Below, one piece after another: positions 46,311-56,184 of a stretch of 64,000 nt of DNA. Positions within the stretch are counted from its first letter, which is position 1. Each line of letters begins with the position of its first letter. The position numbers were made by a program, and so were the translations under genes. The notes beneath the pieces are model-generated. The model ran no database searches and was not told the origin of the DNA. It saw nothing but the letters and a program-made list of their open reading frames with translations. The stretch lies in assembly GCF_958979055.1 (NCBI RefSeq), contig NC_084887.1:27643544-27707543 (forward strand). The letters run 5' to 3'. The DNA is from Alnus glutinosa. Lineage: Eukaryota; Streptophyta; Magnoliopsida; Fagales; Betulaceae.

Positions 46311-49300
46311 TTACCCCAGTTTAGCCTTGGAACCCCTTTTCCCAGCAAATCCACTTGCAGAAAGTAGCCTTGACAGAAAGCCCCGGTTGCTGTTGTGATC
46401 ATCCTTGTCATTGGAATTGCTTAAATTGCTTATGAGAGACCAGTGTGTCTCAAAGTCTGGCTCATAACCCCTTTGTTGCATCACTTGCATGAGCTCCGAT
46501 GCCTTTTTGAGATTGTTTTCTAAGCGATACCTATTAACTACGGTGCAGTACATCTCCCTTGTTGGATTTTCACCAACATGAAGCATAGAAATTAGAAAAT
46601 TTTCAGCTTCTGCAGTTCGCCCATTTTGGCAGAAGGCTTGGATGAGCATGCCCGAAGTGTTAATGCTCGGTTTAAGATCCCTATATGACATCTCAGTATA
46701 AAAAATCATAGCTTCATCCAATCTATTCCAGGTACAGAAACCTTGAATTACTAAATCATAACTAGTAGAATTTGGAACATTTCCTTTCTTCAACATTATG
46801 TTCAGAAGACTAACTGCCTTGTTCAGTCTCCCATAACAACAAAAGCGCTTAATTAGATTATCGTAATTAATATTGTCAGGAATTAGACATTTCTCTACCA
46901 TCCTGTCCAACAGATCTTCTGCTTCTTGAAGCTTACCATGAGAAAGAAGGCCCTCAACAATTGCATTTTGAACGATTGAACCATGAACCCAGCCTCTTAA
47001 TTCCATTTCTTGACTCAACTCTAAGGCTTTTCCAAGCTCCCCAACATTACACAGGCTGGTTATTACTGTTCTCAAGCACCGATTACTTGGCCTAAGTTCA
47101 TTAGAAATCATACTAGACAGATATTGCGCAGTACTTGATACATCTTTACACTGAAAAAACCCGTATACAAGAAAATTATAAGTGACTTCATTGGGTAGCA
47201 GTTCCTTCTCTTGCAATTCATCTAATATTTTCTTGACAAGTGAACTGTTTCTTGTTTTGAAAAGAGAGAATATCAGAATGTTGTAGATGATGAGGTCATG
47301 AGACTTGCTTTGTCCAAGCATTAGCTCCTTCAAATTCTTAGCATAAAGGACTCTACCCTCCAAAAACATCAAGCACACCAAATTCCGGTAACTTGAGATT
47401 GAGAGGCTTAAACCTTTTCTGATAATAACACCAAGCAACTCCCCAACTCTCAGCAAGTTTTTCACTTGACAATGCCCTTGGACCAGCATGTTACAAATTT
47501 CTGCATCCAGAACTAGCCCCTTCAACAACATATCCTGGAACAGAGTGGCTGCTTCTTGAATGTTTCCTGTCATACAATACCCTTTTACTAGCGCGCACTG
47601 TAAGGAAAATGAATCTGAACACTGCTCTCTTAAACCAATCTCTTTTAAGGCAACAGCTTCTTCATATCTGCCAGCCTTACACAGCTGAGGAATTAGTAAA
47701 ACAGAAACATCCAAGCATGGGGCCAAATTTTCAGCCAGCATACTGTCCAATATTGTAAAGACTACCGAGAACTTTTTCTCCTTACATAATCCTCTTACTA
47801 CATGGCTATAGGCTATGCGATCCAAGACACAACCACGACTTAGAAGTTCATCCAACAATATATGTGCCACTCTTGCAAATCCGGTAACACAAAGCTTTTC
47901 AAGGAAAACAGAGAAGATATCTAACCCTAAGTTAGGGTTATAAAACAGCATACATTCAAGAAGCTGCAATGCTTCCTCAAGCATTTCTTGCTGGCAAAGA
48001 CATTCTACAAGAGCTTTAAAATCCTCCAACCCTGGTAACCATTTGTTTCTTTGAGCAATTTCCCAGCAACCATGAAGGTCCTTCAATTTCCCTTTCTTGC
48101 ATAAACCCATTATTAGAGTGGTGTAGGTCTCATTCTTGACAACTAAATGTTGTTGGAGCATCCCATCCAATATTATTTTCCCACTGTATGTCAGTCCTTT
48201 CTTGCTGAATGCTTGGACAAGCAAATTGAGAGTTTCTTGGTCTAGCTGATTAGCCAACTCTGGCATTTTCTCCAAAAGCTTGGTGACTGCCTTGATATGG
48301 GAACGGGATGAACAAAGCCTTTCCACTAATATTGAGATGACAGACAAAGACAATTTTTGTCCCCACCGATCCACTTCATCGACCAGTACCAATGCCATTC
48401 TAAAATTTCCATCACCACATTGCTCCATTACAAGTGAGTTAAAATCAGGTATCATGGAATCTTCAAGAACCCTGGTGACCGTCTTCTCATACTCATCCAG
48501 GTCCGTATCTAAATAAAGACCATTCCCAAGATTATCGAAAAACTGTGTCTTAGAATATCCCACATCATTGTCCCTTTTCAACCTCACAGTTAACGGATTG
48601 AGCCCCAAGACCATAAATGTTTTGGAAAGCGGATCCTCCAACGAAGAGAGCTGAATAAAACCACGGCTGGCCATCTCGCAAACTATCCTTTTCACTTCCT
48701 GAAATTGTCTAGCTTTACAAAATCCTGCTAATAGTACTTTAAAAGTTGATGTATCAGGTGGTGTCCCCTGATCCACCATTTCATCAAGAATGTCCTGGGC
48801 CTGCTTCCACAGACCTTCCATAAACACCCCACTGATAAGAGCATTATAGGAAAACATATGCGGTTTCAGGCATTTAGACAACATTTCTGACAAATAAATG
48901 AAAGCATTTTTCAGTTTCCCTTCATGACAACTCCAACCAATTAAAATCCCAAAGGTTATTTCATCAGGATTGAAACCCAAATATTTCAATTCTCGCAAAA
49001 ATGAGACTGCCCTTTTGGTGCCAAAATAGCAACATACACAATGTATAATCTTATTACCAGCAATAACAGTTGGAGCACACTTTGTGTCAGCAAAGAAACT
49101 CAGCAGATCCTCAAAGTCCTTCTTCTCACAGTACCCACGAGCAATTTCATTAATAACTAAGCTGCTAGGATTCAAACCAGAAACCAGAGCCTTCTTGACA
49201 AGATTTCTTCCTTCCTGAATCTTTCCATCTCTACAAAGCAGTCTAATGACATTCTCAAAACTAGACTTCTCGGCATCACTAAAACTAATATTCATCTCAA

Positions 49301-50102
49301 CTATATCCCAACAAACTCGAAACGCCAATAAAGTTTTCTTCTTTTGAACCAAGAGATCAAGAAGAACACGACAGCATCTCATCGATGGCACTAAACCTCG
49401 CTTGCTCATTCGATCATACACCGAAATGGCTCTTTCTAATTGACCATAACCAACATACCCTTCAATCAAATCACCGAAAATTTCATTACTATCCAATGAA
49501 ATTCCTTGAATCTCAATTGTAGAGAGCAAGAATTCAGCTTCTTTAAGCATCCCCACTCGGACGAGAAGCGAGGCCATGACCTCGCACGACAGTGGGAGAT
49601 GCTTAAAACCCTTATCTTGTTCATTAGCCCACTTGAAAATCTCCCACAAAGACTCGACCTTCCTAGCTCCAATCCCAACTTTCCCACTCTCAAATTGGAA
49701 ACCTAGTAATATTTCAAGCACATCTTTGGGTTTCAGCGCCGAAACCCTCAAAAATTTACGCGCGTCATCAGGCACTATATTGGATATATCTAAAAGGAGG
49801 TCCTTGATAGAGGCATTACCGGAGTCTTTGCCTTTCTTCTTCTCCAAAAAATGGGAACATCTGAATATGACAGATTGTGCAAGGCCAGTGAAGTTTATAG
49901 AACGTAAATCCAAGTGGGTGGTGTTATTTTTGCGTCTTGAAGTTGATGGTAATGATGGGTCAGTGAGAGAAGTGGTGGTGGTCGTGGCGGAGAAAGAACG
50001 AACCTGTTTGACGTGGGGTCTCTGAGAATGGAGGGTGGATAGGAATTTGAGCATGTGACTGTGGAGAGCTCTGGTGGTGGTGGTGGGGAGTCTTGGTCTC
50101 AT
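46311..50102 (-). CDS. P-class pentatricopeptide repeat protein, At5g15280-like
   Basis: A single open frame of 1263 residues without introns, as usual for plant PPR genes. The N terminus (MRPRLPTTTTRALHSHMLKF, then many Arg, Ser and Thr) fits a mitochondrial presequence. From about residue 190 to the end, 35-residue P-type repeats follow in tandem, roughly two dozen, with phrases such as TYTTLIMGLCKKGKL, SYNALISGVFMEG, NYDNLIKRFCCYGRLNKA and SYDLVIQGFCTWNRLDEA. A less regular stretch lies near residues 495-600. No E, DYW or SMR domain is present, so RNA stabilisation or processing in the mitochondrion is more likely than C-to-U editing by the protein itself. The closest remembered relative is Arabidopsis At5g15280 (about 1227 residues). 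Its RNA target cannot be inferred without aligning each repeat. It sits between the two DUF1262 copies on the opposite strand. Confidence 0.93.
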   Translation of the reverse strand: MRPRLPTTTTRALHSHMLKFLSTLHSQRPHVKQVRSFSATTTTTSLTDPSLPSTSRRKNNTTHLDLRSINFTGLAQSVIFRCSHFLEKKKGKDSGNASIKDLLLDISNIVPDDARKFLRVSALKPKDVLEILLGFQFESGKVGIGARKVESLWEIFKWANEQDKGFKHLPLSCEVMASLLVRVGMLKEAEFLLSTIEIQGISLDSNEIFGDLIEGYVGYGQLERAISVYDRMSKRGLVPSMRCCRVLLDLLVQKKKTLLAFRVCWDIVEMNISFSDAEKSSFENVIRLLCRDGKIQEGRNLVKKALVSGLNPSSLVINEIARGYCEKKDFEDLLSFFADTKCAPTVIAGNKIIHCVCCYFGTKRAVSFLRELKYLGFNPDEITFGILIGWSCHEGKLKNAFIYLSEMLSKCLKPHMFSYNALISGVFMEGLWKQAQDILDEMVDQGTPPDTSTFKVLLAGFCKARQFQEVKRIVCEMASRGFIQLSSLEDPLSKTFMVLGLNPLTVRLKRDNDVGYSKTQFFDNLGNGLYLDTDLDEYEKTVTRVLEDSMIPDFNSLVMEQCGDGNFRMALVLVDEVDRWGQKLSLSVISILVERLCSSRSHIKAVTKLLEKMPELANQLDQETLNLLVQAFSKKGLTYSGKIILDGMLQQHLVVKNETYTTLIMGLCKKGKLKDLHGCWEIAQRNKWLPGLEDFKALVECLCQQEMLEEALQLLECMLFYNPNLGLDIFSVFLEKLCVTGFARVAHILLDELLSRGCVLDRIAYSHVVRGLCKEKKFSVVFTILDSMLAENLAPCLDVSVLLIPQLCKAGRYEEAVALKEIGLREQCSDSFSLQCALVKGYCMTGNIQEAATLFQDMLLKGLVLDAEICNMLVQGHCQVKNLLRVGELLGVIIRKGLSLSISSYRNLVCLMFLEGRVLYAKNLKELMLGQSKSHDLIIYNILIFSLFKTRNSSLVKKILDELQEKELLPNEVTYNFLVYGFFQCKDVSSTAQYLSSMISNELRPSNRCLRTVITSLCNVGELGKALELSQEMELRGWVHGSIVQNAIVEGLLSHGKLQEAEDLLDRMVEKCLIPDNINYDNLIKRFCCYGRLNKAVSLLNIMLKKGNVPNSTSYDLVIQGFCTWNRLDEAMIFYTEMSYRDLKPSINTSGMLIQAFCQNGRTAEAENFLISMLHVGENPTREMYCTVVNRYRLENNLKKASELMQVMQQRGYEPDFETHWSLISNLSNSNDKDDHNSNRGFLSRLLSASGFAGKRGSKAKLG

Positions 50103-50361
50103 CTATGTAGCGCTGCATAGTTTCCGGCATAAGTGAAACTGAAACGCAATTGCGTCTCACATAAAATAGGTATGTCTATTCTGCATATAGCAGTGGTATA
50201 TTGTTTGTGATTAAACATGAAAATGATACTTGTTTCTAAAAATTGGCAAAAATTCATGTCAGCAATTTTAAAAAATTGACATGTGTCTTACGCACAATTA
50301 AAAACAAAAATATAAGGACATAAAAGAAAATAAAAAATAAAAACTAAAAAGCAAAAGGAAA

Positions 50362-51430
50362 AACCATCAATTCGGACCATTTGTAAAATATAATTTTTAC
50401 GGCCTTCAATAAGAATTTGACACATCATTTAAAAGATACTAGAGCCTAAAACACCGGATCATCACTTTACTTATTTCCTTCTAACCCTAGTAAAGCAACC
50501 CGCAAACCACCCCACCTCTCCCAGTTGGACGCCATCGCCTCACTGTTATGAACCTACTTTGAAAACATTCTGAACATTCTCGATCTCGGACAACTGGGCA
50601 CACAACACGCACCTCTCCCAGCCGAACGCCATCGTTGAAATCCACAAGTCACTGCCGAAGTCTACAGCCGAAATCCGCCCAATTTCAGATAGATGAGAGA
50701 GAGAGAGAGCTTGGGTCCGTGATGGTTGATGGTTGCTTGCACCATCCCGTGGTAGTTCCAACCATCGTTCGACGGAGGAGAGAGTGACACCAATTGTGAG
50801 TGAGATTGAAAGTAGAGGAAGTAGAAAACCCAAGCAAGATAAGGATTTCCCCTTTGATTGTTTCAATTGGGTTTCTATGAGTTTTGTTGATTGTTGTTGT
50901 TGAGATGGGGTTCATGGTTGATTGTAGGGTGGCTGATTTGGGGGACTATGATACTTTACCTGTTACTTAGAGATGACCGAATGGGGTGAGAAATCTTAGA
51001 TTGATTTTCTTGTTTGGTTGGGTTGTTCTTCTATGAGGTTCACAACAATGGAAAATGGTTTTACCATTGTTGTCTGCAAGTTGAGAGAAAGATAGAGAGA
51101 GAATAACCAGACTTGCAACAAGCAACAAGGGATAGTGGCTCTTGCCTAGATCTGGCCAAAACAGTGGTGGGTCGGGGGTCAAGAAAAAGAAGAAAGAGTT
51201 GGCCGCGGAGAGGGTGGAGCCGGCCGCTGCAGTTGCCGGTGGTTGAGAATGGGCCATGAGTGTTCATATCCAGCTAGACCATGAAGGGAAAAAGATGAAA
51301 ATGTCCCAACTCATTGATGGATTGGCTGCTTTCATCCTTATTCTATATGGTGTTTTTAGCTGATGTGTCAAAACTTGATTGAAGGCCGTAAAATGGGGTT
51401 TTACATAGTCTGGATAGAAGGGGCTCTTAA
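50362..51430. mobile_element. TIR element with gene-like interior (Pack-MULE candidate)
   Basis: The left arm contains GTAAAATATAATTTTTACGG, then CCTTCAATAAGAATTTGACA and CATCATTTAAAA. The right arm in complement reads GTAAAACCCCATTTTACGG, then CCTTCAATCAAGTTTTGACA and CATCAGCTAAAA. Between them lie about 900 bp of higher GC content with codon-like texture, GA repeats (50695-50710, 51088-51104) and short open frames (for example 50546-50866 minus), none of which I recognise. Outer borders and target duplication are not fixed. Confidence 0.5.
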
Positions 51431-53075
51431 AACAAAAACAAAAACAAAAAACAAAAGGTAGTTCGGCCACTCCCAGGCTATGAAATCCCACATATGTAAC
51501 CAATTTGGTTCCAAAAAAAAAAATCTAACAAATCAAGAAAAAAAAATTGAGGGGGGCGTCAACCATTAATATTGAGAGTAATTGAATGCATACACGGAAG
51601 CTTTTCTTCTCTATAGCTTTCTAGAGAGAGAAAATCTCTGTTTTCTCGTTGTGAGAAAGTTTTCTCTATGAACTCCCTTACCTTTATTTTCGCACTCATC
51701 TTACCTGCGCCGCTACGCATAGGTTTCACACGCCTCCATATTGTTCCCATACCCATTGGAGCTACGAATTAGCTTCTTTGTTATTGTTGTTGTTGTTGTT
51801 GTTTTTTAAATTTTAATTTTTTAATGTGGGTTACAGTCTATCCTATGGAGACAAAATAAACAGTGGTCCCTTAAGCTTCAACAATTGGACACCCTCTTGC
51901 GGGGTTATGGAAAGGAACTCCTTGCATCGGATCTAGATTTGATATTTACAGTACTTCCCTCTTATTGCAATCTCCATCTCTGCTGGTTGCCGTTGGAGAA
52001 GACCTTTCAAGCAGGCTCCTCTTTAGTCTGCATATGAAACCGGCCAATATTGTCCCTTTCATGGCTTTTATACCAAGAAAAATATTGGATTGAGTCGATT
52101 TTTGACCCATTTACAGTTATTTAATTTGGTTGTATTTTATCCAAATAATGTATGCACTATTTAGGCCTTTGTTGGCAAACACTCCTCTTTTTTTTTCTTT
52201 TTTTCTTTTTTTTTTTAATGTCAATAATGCAAAAGGTGGATCAACGGTCGCAGCCAATTGCGTGAAGTTTCTTCAGCCACTAGGGTGAAGTTTCTTGAAA
52301 AGAAGGGGACAATAAAGTGAGCATTATCTTAGTTGCTTTATTTCCCTTAACTAAATTAATTCAAACTGCATCACTTCATTCCTTATATTATAACGGGGTG
52401 AAAATTGTTACCTTTTTTATTTATTTGTTTTTTTTTTTTCCACTTTTGAAGAGTCAAATATGCTTATTTTTCAATCAACCAAAATACAATTTTTAATTTA
52501 AAGCCTTTTTACGACGCAAGACCGGATGAAAATATACTCGACTCTTGTCGATAACATTTCACTTTATAATCATCATCATTTTTTTACACCGTTTTATTAA
52601 AAAAATAGCATAAACTCACACCATTTAAAAATCTACGATTTGAAAAAAAAATTGTAGGAAATCTTTATCGGTTTCGCAATTGGCAAAAATCTTAGGGTGC
52701 ATGTTTTCGTTTTGGATTAGAATCCACTTAAATTATTTGCCCGAATTTATGAGAATTTGGACAAGTGGTCATAAGAGATCACTTATGGGACTCGCCTGAC
52801 CAAATAAAAATTAAGTTGTCCAACCACTTATAAGTCTCTCACAATCACATGCATGAATTTTCTTAAATTCAAACAAATAATTTGAGATAATTTTCATCGG
52901 TTGGTTCTACTCTCCAAAGTACAAAAACACATTCATCACGAAATAATAAATGTATATAGCGTTGGTTTAATCACAATATCAATATCATTATCTCTAAAGG
53001 CACCCCACTTGGAATTCTTAACTCATAAGGAATCAATCTGATAAACCCCCTCCCCCACCTTCTTCTTCTTCCATC
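51431..53075. other. Intergenic DNA upstream of the intact DUF1262 gene
   Basis: AT-rich with poly-A/T and a TTG run (51783-51803). The small open frame at 51559-51756 (minus) has no domain. No promoter element was assigned with confidence. Confidence 0.4.
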
Positions 53076-53096
53076 GAGAGAGAGAGAGAGAGAGAG
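53076..53096 (+). promoter_or_regulatory. GA repeat directly abutting the DUF1262 start codon
   Basis: An uninterrupted GA dinucleotide run ends exactly at the ATG (53097). The frameshifted paralogue has the same arrangement (44315-44338, ATG at 44339). GA repeats in plant leaders are known binding sites of BPC/GAGA-binding proteins; here the position next to the ATG also puts it in the translation start context. Confidence 0.5.
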
Positions 53097-54391
53097 ATGT
53101 ACGTGACAAGGCCTCTTTCAATGTACCGGGAATCTCCGAGCACCCTTTCAATGGAGCCACCTGATGCTCCGTATTCTGGTTATCTTGTAATTACTGATGA
53201 AGAGGCAGAAGCACAAGATTCATTTTGTTGGGGTATATGCAAGCGCAAGAAAGTTAAGAAGCTGCCATTTCCTCAAGATAAGTTCCTGACCATTTTTCAT
53301 TCATCCGAGTATGGAGAAACAAAAGCCACTAAGGTTTGGCTTCTCCCAGTTCTTGATAAGCCTCTGTCTACTAACAGGTACTATGTTATCAGGGCAAAAG
53401 GCAAGTACAAAGGGTATGTATGCTTTCTAGTCTCTAGTATCTGCTCCTACACACAATATTCTCTGTTTCAAAGCTCAAAAATGTTCTGTTAAGTTAATTT
53501 TGTCAATCTTGCAGGAAAGCATGCAGATGTTCAAGAGCGGAGGACGTCATGGCATGTTGCTTCCGTGACATCTTGATGGAGAAAAAGCCAAAACCTTTTG
53601 ATATCAGTGACCTCTACCAACAATTCAAGATTCATACCCATCAAAGCGGTGGCTTCTTTGCCAAGTCTATAGCGCCTGATGGCATCCCTCCAAAGCTTCT
53701 AAGAAGAAAGGGATGGAAAGTTCGCAGCTCGACTACTTTTTATGATCGGCTACGATTAGGTGAAGCTCTAGGCCTTGACGCCTCCCTTCGAGCACTTCTC
53801 CCGGATTTCAATTTTCCCATCTTTAGAAGGCGGTCAGCTTCTGTTGCCGTGGGGAAATGGTTCTGTCCGTTTATATTTGTGAGAGAGAAAGCACGACCAA
53901 AGCAACAAATGAAGAAGTCAATGTTTTATACCATGACTCTTGAGCAGAAGTGGGAAGAAATTTACTCCTGTGGGAATGTTAATGGCGAAGACAATGTTGT
54001 CATTGTGGATGTAGATGTGCAAAGAGAAGTCACTTTTGTTGCTGGCAAGGAAGCCATGAGAGATGACAGAAATGGTCATAATAATGGGTTCGTTTGGTTT
54101 AAGGTACATAACCCAAATGGCAGGGGAGGGGGGGTGGGAGTGGGACTAAGTTCAGCAATTGTGGAGAATATCAGATGGGTGGAAGAAGCAGGAGGGTGGG
54201 TTAATGGGGCAGAAAGAGAAGTTAGAGTGGAGAGGGTTGAACAAATTACAAGTGCGAGTGAGTGGGACAGATTTGGTTGTTATGTGCTGGTGGAGAGTTT
54301 TGTTTTGAGGAGAATGGATGGAGGTCTGGTGCTGAAATGGGATTTTAGGCACACTGATAGGATTCAATGCAAATGGGAATGCAGTTTCTGA
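53097..54391 (+). CDS. DUF1262 family protein, intact copy
   Basis: Two exons, 53097-53413 and 53515-54391, join in phase 2 (GG|G) and give 397 residues. The start MYVTRPLSMYRESPS and the order of conserved blocks match the plant-specific DUF1262 family (Arabidopsis At1g13470 group): SGYLVITDEEAE, VKKLPFPQDK, VWLLPVLDKPLS, YYVIRAKGKYKG, CRCSRAED, FAKSIAPDGIPPKLLRRKGW, LDASLRALLPDF, VGKWFCPFIFV, QMKKSMFY, and the C-terminal FGCYVLVESFVLRRMDGG followed by LVLKWDFRH. No signal peptide or membrane segment is evident; the molecular function of the family is unknown. A CWGIC segment near residue 44 is disrupted in the sister copy. The short intron (101 bp) is typical. Confidence 0.92.
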
Positions 54392-54814
54392 AGAACTTCC
54401 ACACATATATATTGTACAAAAACTTGTAAGCCTTTGTAAGTAATGAATCCTCTATATGGTGTACTAGTGTGATATTACTAACAATGGATTTGGTAATATT
54501 ATTAAGTTATGATTATAATGGTTTAAGTTATATTATAAAATTCTTAATAGTATTCAAGACATTCATAACTATATAAAAGCATAAAAAATAAAAAAAAAAT
54601 ACAAAAGTTATAATTTCATACTAATTATTTTACAATATTTCACTACATCAATCGGATCATCTCATGCAAGGAAGTTAACGAAGAGAGCAATTTGACAGCC
54701 ACATGGTTGGCAAAGAAAATTTGTTAAACACCAAACTTCTTTCACTTTTTGGTCCGTTAAAAACAGCGATTTTAAAACGTGCCTTTTGAAAACGCAGTTA
54801 AGTGTTTGATTAAA

Positions 54815-55564
54815 GGGATAATTGCACCGTTGGTCCCTGTAGTATACCATAATTATTTTTCACTCCCTATGGTTTAAAAAGTTCATGGGAGGTCCTCGTG
54901 ATATGCAATAAGTACAAATCGATCCCTGGCGTCAAATTATGTTAAAATTTTTAACAGATTCCGTCAAATGCCACATCAGTCACACGTGTCGCCAATAAGA
55001 TGGCGACACGTGTCCACCGTAATAAAAAAATAAAAATTTATTAAAAAAAATAAAAAACACTTATTTAAAAAAAAAATTCAAAAAAAAATAAAAAACAAAA
55101 AAAAAAAGGCTGAAGAGGCCGGCCACCCCTTTGGGGGTGGCCCGAAAGGCCACCCCTGGAAGATCTAGGGGTGGCCATCGGGGTGGCTGCACGCCACCCC
55201 AGAGTTGTTTGGGGGTGGCGCGCGGCCACCCCCAGTGGCCTGGGGTGGCCATCGGGCCACCCCCTGTGGCTTGGGGGTGGCCGGCCCCTTCAGCCTTTTT
55301 TTTTTTTTGTTTTTTATTTTTTTTGATTTTTTTTTAAATAAATTTTTATTTTTTTATTACGGTGGACACGTGTCGCCATCTTATTGGCGACACGTGTCGC
55401 TGACGTGGCATTTAACGGAATCTATTAAAAATTTTAACAGAATTTGACGCCAGGGATCGATTTGTAATTATTGCATATCACGAGGACTTCCCATGAACTT
55501 TTTAAACCATAGGGAGTGAAAAATAATTATGGTATACTACAGGGACCAACGGTACAATTATCCA
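54815..55564. mobile_element. Mutator-like non-autonomous element with exact 9-bp target duplication
   Basis: The target duplication TTGATTAAA is exact on both sides (54806-54814, 55565-55573). The terminal inverted repeats run about 210 bp, from GGATAATTGCACCGTTGGTC to GGCGACACGTGTCCACCGTA and its complement, with few mismatches. The interior is an A/T-rich spacer and a GC-rich core with CCACCCC repeats in both orientations (55120-55290). Nine-bp duplications and long TIRs are the Mutator hallmark. The spurious open frames in the core are not genes. It splits an older AT-rich MITE-like sequence (54760-55720). The near identity of the arms indicates a recent insertion. Confidence 0.85.
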
Positions 55565-55573
55565 TTGATTAAA

Positions 55574-56054
55574 TTGTAAAGTGGTCTTTAAAATCGTTGT
55601 TTAGCATTTTAAAATCATACTTTTTTAAAAATGCACTCTATTACCTGCTATTTGGAAACACAAAATTTTATACATTTTAAAATTGCAATTTTTCTTTTTT
55701 TAAAAAAAAGAAAAGAAAATGCACTCCCAACTAAAATTTAATTTAAAATTACATAATAAATGGACTCTTTACGTGGGTTTTTTTTTCTTTGGCAGGTACG
55801 TAAAATGGACCATAATCTAAAACTCAGCCCAAATGGCTAGTTTTGGGCCAGCGGTGGGCCCTCGTTTCCAATGTGAGATTGTCAATCGTTGACCAACTTC
55901 CTCCACCGCCGGTGAATCATAAATGCCTTCTTCAGTCTTCAGTGCCAAATGCCAATGCCTGGAAAAGCTTTAAGCCACCCATAGTATTGCAAATTTGTAT
56001 GAGCTATAAACAAAGAACAACAACAACAACATCAACAACAAAAAGCTAGGAAAA
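55574..56054 (+). other. Upstream region of the tryptophan synthase gene
   Basis: The left part is the second half of the AT-rich repeat split by the Mutator-like element. The segment 55840-56054 is the likely promoter and leader, with an AACAACAACA-rich leader just before the ATG. Confidence 0.45.
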
Positions 56055-56145
56055 ATGGCCACTCACTCAACTTTGCTTGCAAACCCAGTTCCTAAGTCCC
56101 CTGCATCAAGCGTCCACCCAAGGAGTAAGTCTCCCCTGCTTCGTT

Positions 56146-56184
<39 letters not shown>

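Noticed and set aside
55061-55447. Several open frames rich in Pro, Gly and Ala in the core of the Mutator-like element
   Set aside because: They come from inverted CCACCCC/GGGGTGG repeats read on both strands, not from coding sequence.
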